A stretch of 34,666 nucleotides of DNA, taken from assembly GCA_946403965.1 (NCBI GenBank), contig CAMJBT010000031.1, positions 1 to 34,666 of the forward strand, in the 5' to 3' direction. The notes beneath the pieces were generated by a model. The model worked only from the letters and a program-made list of their open reading frames with translations, made no database searches and was not told where the DNA came from. The stretch is from an uncultured Pseudobutyrivibrio sp. GTDB lineage: Bacteria; Bacillota; Clostridia; Lachnospirales; Lachnospiraceae. Position numbers and translations under genes: made by a program. How positions within the stretch are numbered: the first letter of the stretch is position 1; every line of letters begins with the position of its first letter. Positions 23,430-32,126 of this stretch are shown piece by piece.

Positions 23430-25222
23430 AGAAAAATATGACATATGATGAACTAAATGAATTTATACTCAACTACCTCAAAAACGATATTACCGGAAGA
23501 GCCATTATGCTTAGCGGAGAATGGGGAGTTGGCAAAAGTCACTATATCAAAAACGAACTGAAGCCATTCATCATAAAAAAGGAAAAGAAATGTATTATAG
23601 TATCACTATATGGACTTTCTGATATAACTGAAATTAGTAAGGCTATTTTTCTTGAACTACATCCGCTCATAAAAAAACTATTGCCAGCAAAGAGTACGGC
23701 ACAAGCTGTGGGCAAAACTCTTCTAAATGCAGTATCAAATAAAATTGGTTTCGATATTGATAATCCGAGCGAAGAAACCTTAAAACAACTTTATGAATCC
23801 ATAAACCTTTCTGGGACACTGGTCATATTAGAGGATATCGAGCGAACTCAGATTGAAATTACCAAGCTACTGGGCTATATAAATAATCTTTGCGAAAATG
23901 ATCACGCCAAAGTATTGCTTATTACAAATGAAAACGAGTTACTAATGACATATGAAGGTACTAACAGCGAAGGAAAGAAAGTTAGATATTATACCGATTC
24001 AGCAATTGCATATAAAAGAATTAAGGAAAAAACTGTTGGAGATACAGTACGTTTCGTCTGTGACTTTAAATCTGCTATACATACTATAATAGGCTCATTC
24101 GGTATATATCTCAATAAATATAATACTGAAAAAAGTATCGAAGATATATTAAATATCTTCATGCGGTTGAATTCATTTAATTTGAGAGCTTTCATTTACG
24201 GCTGTCAAAAGTGTAAAAATCTTTTTGAGTTTATTTCAGATCGGAATATTATTATTAACGATAGAATTGAGGAAATGATTTTTTACGGAGTCATTGCGTT
24301 TACGCAACGAAAAAGCAAGGATTCGAATATCAAATTTGACTCTGATGTATACTTATCAGGGAGATTAGGAGTGGATGACAAATTACCTTTATTCCGTTTT
24401 TGCTATGATTACATTGAGTACCAGATGATTTCGGAAGAAGAAATCAAGAAATCGGTATCATACTATTCAGAATATTTAAAAAAAGGAAAATGGAATTCAG
24501 GCAGAGATAAAGATCTTAAGGTTATTAAGGCACATTATGTTGAAACAGAGAATAAAGTTAGAAAGGCTCTTTTAAATATTCCTAAAAAGATTATGGACGG
24601 ATCTATACCATATCATGATTATGGCGTTCTTGCTAATTGTGTCGTTGCTATTAGATATGACGCAGATATAGATTTTGACATTGAGGAAATTATAAAACCA
24701 ATAATTGATAGCCTAAAAACGATAAGTGACAATATTGATTTTGAGTCCTTATTTAGTTCGGGATATACTATATCAAGTAATGAGGGAATCGAGTATTTCA
24801 AAAAAGTAAAGCAAAGAATGAAAGACGCCTTAACTGGAGTATATGAGAATGATGAATTTCCATATACTCCTTCTGAAGTAAAAGACTACTACAAAAAGCT
24901 TACAAAAGAATCAAGAGAATATCTCAGAAGGAGAGGATTTGCTTATAAAATTGATATTAAGAGATTGATTTTTATGCTTAAACACTCCTCTTCTGAGGTC
25001 ATTAGTATTATCAGATCATTGTTTATGGAATTATATAGTGATGATTATACTTTTCGCGCTTCTGAGGAAGACATAAGTGCTTTAATTTCAATTCGTGATT
25101 CACTCGCTGTCCTTAGTGATTATAAGCAATATGACAAAATACAAAAAATGCAAATTAAGTGGTTTATCCAAAACTTATCAGATATGGTAATTGCTTTTGG
25201 AACTAAGAATTCAAATAAATAA
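23417..25222 (+). CDS. KAP-like P-loop NTPase
   Basis: The frame starts 13 bp inside the HEPN gene; an ATG at 23438 just after the HEPN stop is an alternative, and neither has a strong ribosome site. Walker A is GEWGVGKS (34-41), Walker B LVILEDIER (135-143), followed by a sensor-like VLLITNEN. The W-G-x-G-K-S form together with EDIER is typical of KAP and related STAND-like NTPases. The remaining roughly 420 residues are helical and Lys/Glu-rich without clear membrane helices, unlike many KAP proteins. The likely role is sensing and NTP-driven switching, here of the HEPN partner. Confidence 0.8.
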   Translation: MEEVKKNMTYDELNEFILNYLKNDITGRAIMLSGEWGVGKSHYIKNELKPFIIKKEKKCIIVSLYGLSDITEISKAIFLELHPLIKKLLPAKSTAQAVGKTLLNAVSNKIGFDIDNPSEETLKQLYESINLSGTLVILEDIERTQIEITKLLGYINNLCENDHAKVLLITNENELLMTYEGTNSEGKKVRYYTDSAIAYKRIKEKTVGDTVRFVCDFKSAIHTIIGSFGIYLNKYNTEKSIEDILNIFMRLNSFNLRAFIYGCQKCKNLFEFISDRNIIINDRIEEMIFYGVIAFTQRKSKDSNIKFDSDVYLSGRLGVDDKLPLFRFCYDYIEYQMISEEEIKKSVSYYSEYLKKGKWNSGRDKDLKVIKAHYVETENKVRKALLNIPKKIMDGSIPYHDYGVLANCVVAIRYDADIDFDIEEIIKPIIDSLKTISDNIDFESLFSSGYTISSNEGIEYFKKVKQRMKDALTGVYENDEFPYTPSEVKDYYKKLTKESREYLRRRGFAYKIDIKRLIFMLKHSSSEVISIIRSLFMELYSDDYTFRASEEDISALISIRDSLAVLSDYKQYDKIQKMQIKWFIQNLSDMVIAFGTKNSNK

Positions 25223-25293
25223 AAGAATATAATCAACTTTAGATATAATATGTGATTTTTGTTGCGATTTGGAGTGAACTTTCAATTTTTACG

Positions 25294-25322
25294 TTGACAA
25301 TTTAAAACAAATGTTTTATAAT
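25294..25322 (+). promoter_or_regulatory. Perfect consensus sigma-A promoter with palindromic operator in the spacer
   Basis: TTGACA at 25294-25299, 17 bases, TATAAT at 25317-25322. Within it lies TAAAAC (25303-25308), AAAT, GTTTTA (25313-25318), a perfect 6-bp inverted repeat covering spacer and -10 start. A bound dimer there would block polymerase; the XRE protein encoded next is the obvious candidate. Confidence 0.7.
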
Positions 25323-25359
25323 TGTAATATATTCAATGATGGAAAGGCGAAGTTGAAAA

Positions 25360-25569
25360 ATGACAATTTCTGAACAAATAAAGATTCTGTGCGTGTGTTC
25401 GAATATTAGTATCTCCGAATTAGCAAGAAGATTAGGAAAAACACCACAATCCTTTAATGCTAAATTAAAAAGGGGGAGCTTTACAATTGACGAGTTAATA
25501 AGTATTTCTGAGGTTGTTGATGCTAAGTTTTTACGTTATTTTATATTACCAAATGGTGAAAAAATATGA
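25360..25569 (+). CDS. XRE-family HTH regulator (69 aa)
   Basis: An AAAGG lies upstream of the ATG. Almost the whole protein is one helix-turn-helix of the Cro/CI class: ISISELARRLGKTPQSFNAKLKRG is the HTH (helices 2-3), followed by FTIDELISISEVVDAKFLRYF. It is likely a dimeric repressor of its own operon, acting at the palindrome in the promoter. Its stop overlaps the next start by four bases (ATGA), so regulator and downstream nuclease-like protein are translated together. Confidence 0.88.
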   Translation: MTISEQIKILCVCSNISISELARRLGKTPQSFNAKLKRGSFTIDELISISEVVDAKFLRYFILPNGEKI

Positions 25570-26333
25570 TTGATAAAAATAAAGAAGGATATTTAGCGAA
25601 AGATAACGTAGTTGTTTTTTATAATTCGGACGCGGATATTGGATACTATGCTAGGACAAGCACAAAGGGTAAAGAATTAGATCTTGTAAATAAATATATT
25701 GACTATTTAAAATTAGTGTATTCTAGGATGAAAACGAAAAGAGCTGCGATTTTTATTGAACCATTGCTTGAAACAGGTTATCCTGATATAGTGGTAGTTG
25801 AATATTATTCTACCCCAGATTTACAATGGAATGATTTGCGAAAATCACTTAATAGTACTGATTTAAAAATTCTATTCTTTATTCAAACAATGAAAAATAC
25901 GTCAATTGACATTATAAATGAAATGTTGGGATATTCATTTGAGATTATTCAAGGTACTGTTAAGAGATTATCTGCCTGTGGATTGATAAGATTATCAAAA
26001 GACAAATCTAATATTAAGAGTATTGCGATAAGTAGATATTGTCGTGTTAATAAAATAATTGCTATTGAAGCAAAAATTGACAAATGGAGAGATGCTATTT
26101 GTCAAGCTACTAAGAATATTTGGTTTGCTTCAGAATCATATATTTTGTTGAATAAAAAAACTTGTTCGGCTGAAGTGATAAATGCATGTTGCGAAAATGG
26201 AATAGGAATAATTACAATTAATGGTAAAGTTAATAAAATATTACCTGGAAGAAATGGCTATTTCCCAGTATCATACGCCTCACTTCAGTTTAATGAATTT
26301 TTGCTTCGCTGGTTTTATAGAAAGGAGTCTTAG
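25566..26333 (+). CDS. PD-(D/E)xK nuclease-like protein with inserted winged helix
   Basis: The start overlaps the XRE stop (ATGA). Residues 60-80 read AIFIEPLLETGYPDIVVVEY, giving E65 and PD at 73-74; residues 164-181 read KIIAIEAKIDKWRDAICQA, giving E168-x-K170 and a following Gln. Order and spacing fit a PD-(D/E)xK nuclease core. Between the two halves (about 95-155) lies a winged-helix-like segment (LKILFFIQTMKNTSIDIINE, then VKRLSACGLIRLSKD). After the core comes IWFASESYILLNKK, common in this nuclease-like group. It may cut DNA or RNA or act as a DNA-binding regulator. The ribosome site of the kinase (AAAGGAG) lies in its last codons. Confidence 0.65.
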   Translation: MIDKNKEGYLAKDNVVVFYNSDADIGYYARTSTKGKELDLVNKYIDYLKLVYSRMKTKRAAIFIEPLLETGYPDIVVVEYYSTPDLQWNDLRKSLNSTDLKILFFIQTMKNTSIDIINEMLGYSFEIIQGTVKRLSACGLIRLSKDKSNIKSIAISRYCRVNKIIAIEAKIDKWRDAICQATKNIWFASESYILLNKKTCSAEVINACCENGIGIITINGKVNKILPGRNGYFPVSYASLQFNEFLLRWFYRKES

Positions 26334-26335
26334 AT

Positions 26336-27181
26336 ATGAATCTATCTGAGTTGAAATCAAGATTTAAAATAAATGATAAGCCCAAAAAAGGAGGGCAAAA
26401 AATTGTTTATCGCGCAATTGGAAATAATGGTGAAAAATATGCTTTAAAAATTATTTCAAATACCAAAGATCCCAGAGTGATTCAAGAAATAACAATTCTT
26501 AAAGAATTAAATATTGATAACACTCCTAAGATTGTTGAAACTGGTATTGTATATGATGAAGGGATAGATGAAGATGTGTTATACATTGTTGAGCAGTATA
26601 TAGATGGAGTTTCTTTGCGAGATTGGTTGAATTTAGGTAATAAAACTAGTCTTTCTAAAGCTTTTGAAATCCTTAATACGTTGCTTGTAATAGAAGTTCA
26701 ACTTGAAGAGAATAATATACTTCACAGAGACATTAATCCCAATAATATAATTTTAGGGCAAGACGGATTAATCTATTTAATAGATTTTGGGCTAGCTAAA
26801 GTAATTGGTGGTCAATCTATTACGATGACAGCTGCAACACATGGGCCGTTTACTCCTGGTTATGCTCCTTTTGAACAGGTTGCAAATAATAAGATGCAGC
26901 AGGATGTACGAACTGATTTATTTCAAATTGGAGTTACAGTTTATGAATGTTGTACCGGTAAAAATCCGTTTGTAAAACCTCAAGATGGAATATTTCAAAT
27001 AGTATCTAGAACAATGACATTTGTTCCGCCGTCGTTAATTCTTGAAGGCGATACTAAAGGACTATTTGCACAGTTTGTTAATATGCTTATGGCTAAGAAT
27101 CAATCCCAGCGTCCTAACACTGCGGCAGATGCCCTTAGATATTTAAATGTAATAAAAACTACACTTGTTTTGGAGGATTAA
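26336..27181 (+). CDS. Soluble Hanks-type Ser/Thr protein kinase
   Basis: AAAGGAG at 26321 gives a clear start two bases after the previous stop. The 281 residues are just a kinase domain: Gly-rich loop KKGGQKIVYRA (18-27), ATP-binding K38 in YALKI, helix-C E51, HRD at 130-132 (LHRDINPNN), DFG at 150-152, and GYAPFEQ (175-181) in place of APE. All catalytic residues are present, so it should be active. There is no transmembrane helix or PASTA domain, unlike housekeeping PrkC/StkP. Tight linkage to the nuclease-like and TIM-barrel genes suggests it phosphorylates one of them. Confidence 0.9.
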   Translation: MNLSELKSRFKINDKPKKGGQKIVYRAIGNNGEKYALKIISNTKDPRVIQEITILKELNIDNTPKIVETGIVYDEGIDEDVLYIVEQYIDGVSLRDWLNLGNKTSLSKAFEILNTLLVIEVQLEENNILHRDINPNNIILGQDGLIYLIDFGLAKVIGGQSITMTAATHGPFTPGYAPFEQVANNKMQQDVRTDLFQIGVTVYECCTGKNPFVKPQDGIFQIVSRTMTFVPPSLILEGDTKGLFAQFVNMLMAKNQSQRPNTAADALRYLNVIKTTLVLED

Positions 27182-27182
27182 G

Positions 27183-28391
27183 ATGGAGTTATATTTGCAA
27201 TTAGGTCATGGAATGCAAAATTTGGCACAGGAATTATTAGGAATATGGGGAAAAGGGAATGTTATTATAAGCCCTGTAAACATTCAGAGGGACAAATTGA
27301 AGCGTTTTGCAAAAAAAATACGTTCCTGTGGTGGACAGGTTCTTTTTGATCCTCAAATGTTTTATCCTAAAGAGGGACATGAAAAATTACAAGCATATGA
27401 CTATTGGTTGCCAGAAGGAGTATCTATTACTTCGGAGGATGGATATAAAACAATTGATCAAGAACTATATAGAATTAATCAGGAAATTGAGAGTTCATGC
27501 ATAATACTTCCAGGAATAGAAATGAACGAACAATTATTTACATATGGAATTAAGTGGATGAAAGAATCTGCATCATATTTTTTAAACAAGACAGAAAAAC
27601 CATTGCTTGCAACATTATGTTTATATCCAGAAACTATCCGTAACAATGAAGCAATTGAAAATTTAGTTGAAAGGCTAAAAAATATGCCTGTACACGGTTA
27701 TTATGTTATTCCACATCCATCTAATAATGAATATATTATTTCTGATCCTATGTGGGTAGTTGGAATGATGAAATTATTAACATGTTTAAAACTTATGAAT
27801 AAAAAGGTAGTTGTTGGCTATTCAAATCATCAAAGTTTGATATATGCATTAGCTAAAGTTGATGCGATTGCTTCTGGAACATATATGAATACTCGATCTT
27901 TTGTGCCATCAAAGTTTAAATCGCCTAAAGATGATGGTATAAAAAATAAAAGTACATGGTACTATCTTCCATCGGCTTTTTGTGAGTATAAAGCTGCATT
28001 ATTGGATGTTGCTTTTCATAGAGGATTTCTTGATTTATTCTATTCATTAGGAGAATTTAATAATCAATATTCTGATATACTTTTTAAAGGTGCGCTTCCA
28101 TCAAGTACTAATTATAATGAGTCCAATTCTTTTAAGCATTATCTTTACTGTTTGAAGATACAATGTGATATGCTTTCATTAAAAACATATAAAGAAACTT
28201 ATGATACATACGAATTTATGCTGCAAACTGCAGAAAATCAGCTGAAAGAAATAAAGAAAAAAGGAATGAGTGGTCAAAATCGAGATTTTTCACCTGCTAT
28301 AGAAGTGAACAGAATTGCAATGTGCGCTAACGATGAGGATTATGGGTTAAAACTCAGGCTTGATTGGGACTGCGGAGATGTGCTTATATAA
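27183..28391 (+). CDS. TIM-barrel-like protein of unknown function (402 aa)
   Basis: GGAGG at 27172-27176 lies in the kinase's last codons and gives an ATG at 27183, one base after the kinase stop. The sequence alternates strand and helix eight times: ELYLQLG, NVIISPVNI, GQVLFDP, SCIILPG, LLATLCLY, HGYYVIPHP, KVVVGYS, and DAIASGTYM. This is the pattern of a (beta/alpha)8 barrel, perhaps near the tRNA-guanine transglycosylase type (compare the DpdA proteins of defence islands), but no family motif is certain. A helical C-terminal part of about 110 residues follows (KAALLDVAFHRGFLDLFYS). Likely an enzyme and the effector or substrate of the kinase operon. Confidence 0.6.
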   Translation: MELYLQLGHGMQNLAQELLGIWGKGNVIISPVNIQRDKLKRFAKKIRSCGGQVLFDPQMFYPKEGHEKLQAYDYWLPEGVSITSEDGYKTIDQELYRINQEIESSCIILPGIEMNEQLFTYGIKWMKESASYFLNKTEKPLLATLCLYPETIRNNEAIENLVERLKNMPVHGYYVIPHPSNNEYIISDPMWVVGMMKLLTCLKLMNKKVVVGYSNHQSLIYALAKVDAIASGTYMNTRSFVPSKFKSPKDDGIKNKSTWYYLPSAFCEYKAALLDVAFHRGFLDLFYSLGEFNNQYSDILFKGALPSSTNYNESNSFKHYLYCLKIQCDMLSLKTYKETYDTYEFMLQTAENQLKEIKKKGMSGQNRDFSPAIEVNRIAMCANDEDYGLKLRLDWDCGDVLI

Positions 28392-28447
28392 GGACGATTT
28401 TTCTTAAGTAATTTGTAATTGGGTGGGATTTTTGTATTATTATTCAC

Positions 28448-28476
28448 TTGAAAGCATAATAGATTCAGAATATCAT
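28448..28476 (+). promoter_or_regulatory. Sigma-A promoter for the DUF4869-ATPase pair
   Basis: TTGAAA at 28448-28453, 17 bases, TATCAT at 28471-28476, 55 bases upstream of the DUF4869 start. Confidence 0.55.
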
Positions 28477-28531
28477 TAATAAAATCTTACTCGATGCTTA
28501 CTTTGTAATTTATGTGAAAGGATATTGTTTT

Positions 28532-28981
28532 ATGCTTCGAATATACTATGGAGAGCCTGAATCTCCTAAATATATTTTTAATCCTGATGTTTTTTTTAAT
28601 AATACCTATGAAGAAGAGTGGATCACAGATCCTCTTTCGATGAAGATGATAAAAGATATAGATGGTTCTGAAGTTAAAGGTTCTAGACTTATAGATAGTC
28701 CATTTTTGGGAGCTATACCCACAGAGAGATTATCAGGTGGCGTCAAGACACTTATTCTTATGAATTTTGATACAGAACATATTTTTAATGCTTCAGCTTG
28801 TGGAGACAACTGCGCTTCATGGATACTTAAAATTGCTCAGAATAAGGATATCACAATCAGATTGGGGTACCTTATGAATTTTGGAGAGTCTCGTTTTAAT
28901 ATTGAGATCGTAAATATTAATAAAATTGTTCACACTATGAAAGAACTGAATGAAGCGGTATTAGACAATCAACTTATCTGA
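28532..28981 (+). CDS. DUF4869 family protein
   Basis: GAAAGG upstream selects the ATG at 28532 (149 residues). The sequence has the family features: MLRIYYGEPESPKYIFNPDVFF at the start, TYEEEWITDPLSMKMIKDID, SPFLGAIP.ERLSGGVKTLILM, and FNASACGDNCASWILKIA followed by IVHTMKELNEA. The family is small, soluble and without known function; it is typically followed by a P-loop ATPase gene, as here 12 bp downstream. It could be the regulator or effector of that ATPase. Confidence 0.85.
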   Translation: MLRIYYGEPESPKYIFNPDVFFNNTYEEEWITDPLSMKMIKDIDGSEVKGSRLIDSPFLGAIPTERLSGGVKTLILMNFDTEHIFNASACGDNCASWILKIAQNKDITIRLGYLMNFGESRFNIEIVNINKIVHTMKELNEAVLDNQLI

Positions 28982-28993
28982 GGTAGTGGTAAT

Positions 28994-29995
28994 ATGGTTG
29001 GGAAATATGAAATCAAGGTATATAACAATAAGGTCCAATATAAATTGACAATTAAACGAAATATAACGATTTTGCAGGGAAACAGTGCTACCGGAAAAAC
29101 TGAACTAATTCGTTTGATTAGTGAATATGAAGCTAATGGTGCATCTTCAGGCATTACACTTAACTGTGATAAAAAGTGTACTGTTTTAACTTCTGTCGAT
29201 TGGGAACTCAGATTGTTGAGCCTTAAGGAACATATCATTTTTATTGATGAAACTGCTAATTTCATAAAATCAAAAAGATTTGCAGAATTAGTAAAAGGTT
29301 CTGATAATTATTTTGTTATTGTAACGCGCGATGATTTGAGTCAGTTGCCATATAGTGTGGATGAAATATATGGATTAAAAAATGCGTCAGATAGTCAGAA
29401 ATATAAGAATTACAAGCGTATATATAATGAGATGTATAAGCTGTATTGTTTTGACGTTAGAGAAAGATTTGATCCTGATGTGGTTATAACAGAGGATTCC
29501 AATTCAGGACACGAACTATTCAGATTATTGTATAATGATAAGTGTATTGCAGCAAATGGAAAAAGCAATATATATCAATGCATTAGCAAGGCTAAACAAA
29601 AGAAAACTCTTGCGATAGTTGATGGTGCAGCGTTTGGATCAGAGATAGGCAAGATATATCGCTATATTGAAACAAGTCACATTAAATGCGTTTTATATGC
29701 ACCAGAATCCTTTGAATATTTATTGTTAGAGGCTGGCTTTGTGGATGTTCCTAAAGATATGCTGAAAAAAACTCATCAATATGCAGATAGTGTAAAGTAT
29801 ATGAGTTGGGAGGAATATTATACTGATCTTTTATTCCAAAAAACTAGAGATACTGTATATAAGTATAAAAAGTCTAAATTAGCATCAGCATATAAAACGG
29901 AAACGGCGTTGACAAAGATTTTATCCGTTATTCCAAATAAAATCATTCCTAATAATTCTTTTAATAATAAGCGTGAAAATGATGAAGAAAAATGA
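28994..29995 (+). CDS. P-loop ATPase with TOPRIM-like C-terminal half (DUF4869 partner)
   Basis: The first half is an ATPase: ITILQGNSATGKTE (Walker A, 29-37) and EHIIFIDE (Walker B, 81-86), then FVIVTRDD as sensor. From residue about 160 a second domain has the order of conserved parts expected for a DUF4435/TOPRIM-like fold: VVITEDSNSG (E167, D168), CIAANGKSNI (GK 189-190), and TLAIVDGAAFGSEI (D210). An ATPase plus TOPRIM combination recalls the OLD family, but in a shorter form (333 aa) and lacking ABC signature motifs. A Lys/Asn-rich tail follows. The cut-down catalytic core makes nuclease activity uncertain. Likely acts with the DUF4869 protein. Confidence 0.7.
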   Translation: MVGKYEIKVYNNKVQYKLTIKRNITILQGNSATGKTELIRLISEYEANGASSGITLNCDKKCTVLTSVDWELRLLSLKEHIIFIDETANFIKSKRFAELVKGSDNYFVIVTRDDLSQLPYSVDEIYGLKNASDSQKYKNYKRIYNEMYKLYCFDVRERFDPDVVITEDSNSGHELFRLLYNDKCIAANGKSNIYQCISKAKQKKTLAIVDGAAFGSEIGKIYRYIETSHIKCVLYAPESFEYLLLEAGFVDVPKDMLKKTHQYADSVKYMSWEEYYTDLLFQKTRDTVYKYKKSKLASAYKTETALTKILSVIPNKIIPNNSFNNKRENDEEK

Positions 29996-30101
29996 TATTC
30001 TTGATTATTATTAGAAAAATGATAATAATAATTATTATTATATGTAAATTGTTTAGGCGGCATAAAGAAGTATACATTTTTATGTGTAAGGAGAATTTTT
30101 A

Positions 30102-32126
30102 ATGGGAAATCAGTTTTTAACACAATGTAGTCTGTTCTACTGTAGCATCGATGATGTTCAGAGCACTTCACTAGCTTCAATTGTAGAATCATTACAAATG
30201 TATTCAGATAAAGAATCAAAACAAGTATATATACTCGACAGAATACTTGGAAACGAAAAGAAAACTAACTATAGTGCTTCAAATGTTGCTGTAATCCTTA
30301 TTCCTAAGCATCAAATCATTTTTTTGAATTATGGTAATAATTCGAAAAAGGGGCTTGATGACTTTAAATATGAATATATCGATGATTTAATGTTTCTTGC
30401 TAGAAACTTTGATTATTCTCTGATTCTTGGCAGACCACGTGATTGGAAAAATGATATTTGGTTTGATGTTAAAGATGTATCAGATTTTGATATTGATAAT
30501 TATGTAAAAACGGAGATAAAAAAATCCGAAGAACGTGCAATAGATTTACTTATTTCATTGGCTATTGGTTCAATTAACAGCATTGATAGAATTGGAACAG
30601 AAGAGCCTAAAAGCAAGCTTGAAAAAGTTAAAAGAAAAATAGTGCTTTTTGATGGTCAGCAAACAAAATTCATTTATAGCCATGATAGTGCTACTAAAAG
30701 AATAACTATTCAAGGCTTAGCAGGTACTGGAAAGACAGAACTGCTTATGAATAAACTAAAGGACATATACTTATCAAGTGATTCAATACGAGTTGCCTTT
30801 ACCTGTTTTAATAAAGTACTTGCAACAGAAATGAAAGAAAACCGAATTCCTCAATTTTTTAATTTTATGCAGGTTCGCAAGCAGATAGAATGGGGAACAA
30901 GACTTCATGCTTTTTCAAGTTGGGGTTCAAAGGGATTTCCAGAATCAGGATTATATAGTTATGTTACCAACTATTATGGAATTACTTTTTATAGGTTTTC
31001 CGAATGTAGAGATTTTGCAGTTGCTTGCCGCAAAGCAGTTGAAGAACTTAATGCTATAGAGGAGTTTGAGCCTTGTTTTGATTATGTTTTTATTGATGAA
31101 AGCCAAGATTTTAGTGAAGAGTTTTTTCAATTATGTGAGAAGGTAACTAAAGGAAAAGTGATAGTTGCTGGTGACATTTTTCAAAATATATTCGATTCAG
31201 ATAATTCTACAGAACAAGTTGATTTTCTTTTGAACAAGTGTTATAGAACTGAACCTAAAACATTAATGTTTGCTCATGCAATAGGAATGGGATTATATGA
31301 AGAACAAAAGGTTAATTGGCTAACAGATGAAGGATGGCGAAATTGTGGATATAATGTAAAACGCTACGATGGAAAAATCCAATTATCAAGAAGCCCTTTA
31401 CGTCGTTTTGAAGATCTTGATGCAACAGATACTATAAGATTTACTCTTATGGAGGAAGATAATGAAGTTGATAACACTATTACTGCAATAGAAAGTATTA
31501 TGCGTGATTATGAGGGCGTATCTCCTGACGATATTGCTATAGTGGTATTAAATCGTAATCATAATACAATGGTTTCATTAGTTAATAATATTTCGTATGA
31601 ATTATTCGATAAATTTGGATGGAATAGTAATAAAGGTTTTGAAACGAAGAAAAAAGTGCAAGGAACAGTATACATTAGTAATATCAATAATATAAAAGGC
31701 TTGGAATTCCCTTTTTTAATATGCGTATGTACTAATAAAATAACCAATAGCATTACTATAAGAAATCAAATATATACGGTATTAACACGTTCGTTTTTGG
31801 TTTCATATTTTTTGATTCAAAATGAAAACGAGGATTTCTTTAAAACATATATACAAGCACTCAAAGATATTAATGATAATGAATATATTGAAATAAATGA
31901 ACCTAATGAAGCGGAACGAAAACGTATTGAGACTCGCTTGGAAGAAGCAAAGAAACAGAAAAAGAGTGAATACGAAGATATAATAATTAGTTTTCTTGCA
32001 AGTAACCCTAGCATTTCAAGAGCTAAAATTGAAAGCAATGCACTTGAAATATACAATTCATTTGAAACCGATGATGAAATATTAAAGAAACTAACAGATC
32101 TTAGTAAGTTAATGGGGTGGATATGA
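30102..32126 (+). CDS. SF1 (UvrD/Rep-like) DNA helicase with N-terminal extension
   Basis: AAGGAG at 30088-30093 gives the start. Residues 1-190 are an unrecognised N-terminal domain. The helicase core follows: Q-like motif FDGQQTKFI (183-191), Walker A IQGLAGTGKTELL (203-215), motif Ia AFTCFNKVLA, Walker B YVFIDESQDF (328-337), CYRTEPKTL as motif IV, NIKGLEFPFLICV as motif V, and IYTVLTRS as motif VI. All motifs needed for ATP-driven DNA unwinding are present. A coiled, Lys/Glu-rich tail ends the 674-residue protein. The stop overlaps the next start (ATGA). Such helicases recur in phage defence, for instance GajB of Gabija. Confidence 0.88.
   Translation: MGNQFLTQCSLFYCSIDDVQSTSLASIVESLQMYSDKESKQVYILDRILGNEKKTNYSASNVAVILIPKHQIIFLNYGNNSKKGLDDFKYEYIDDLMFLARNFDYSLILGRPRDWKNDIWFDVKDVSDFDIDNYVKTEIKKSEERAIDLLISLAIGSINSIDRIGTEEPKSKLEKVKRKIVLFDGQQTKFIYSHDSATKRITIQGLAGTGKTELLMNKLKDIYLSSDSIRVAFTCFNKVLATEMKENRIPQFFNFMQVRKQIEWGTRLHAFSSWGSKGFPESGLYSYVTNYYGITFYRFSECRDFAVACRKAVEELNAIEEFEPCFDYVFIDESQDFSEEFFQLCEKVTKGKVIVAGDIFQNIFDSDNSTEQVDFLLNKCYRTEPKTLMFAHAIGMGLYEEQKVNWLTDEGWRNCGYNVKRYDGKIQLSRSPLRRFEDLDATDTIRFTLMEEDNEVDNTITAIESIMRDYEGVSPDDIAIVVLNRNHNTMVSLVNNISYELFDKFGWNSNKGFETKKKVQGTVYISNINNIKGLEFPFLICVCTNKITNSITIRNQIYTVLTRSFLVSYFLIQNENEDFFKTYIQALKDINDNEYIEINEPNEAERKRIETRLEEAKKQKKSEYEDIIISFLASNPSISRAKIESNALEIYNSFETDDEILKKLTDLSKLMGWI

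Noticed and set aside
28994-32126. A standard Gabija system (GajA plus GajB)
   Set aside because: The ATPase is short, lacks ABC signature motifs and pairs with DUF4869; about 100 bp with a separate ribosome site separate it from the helicase.
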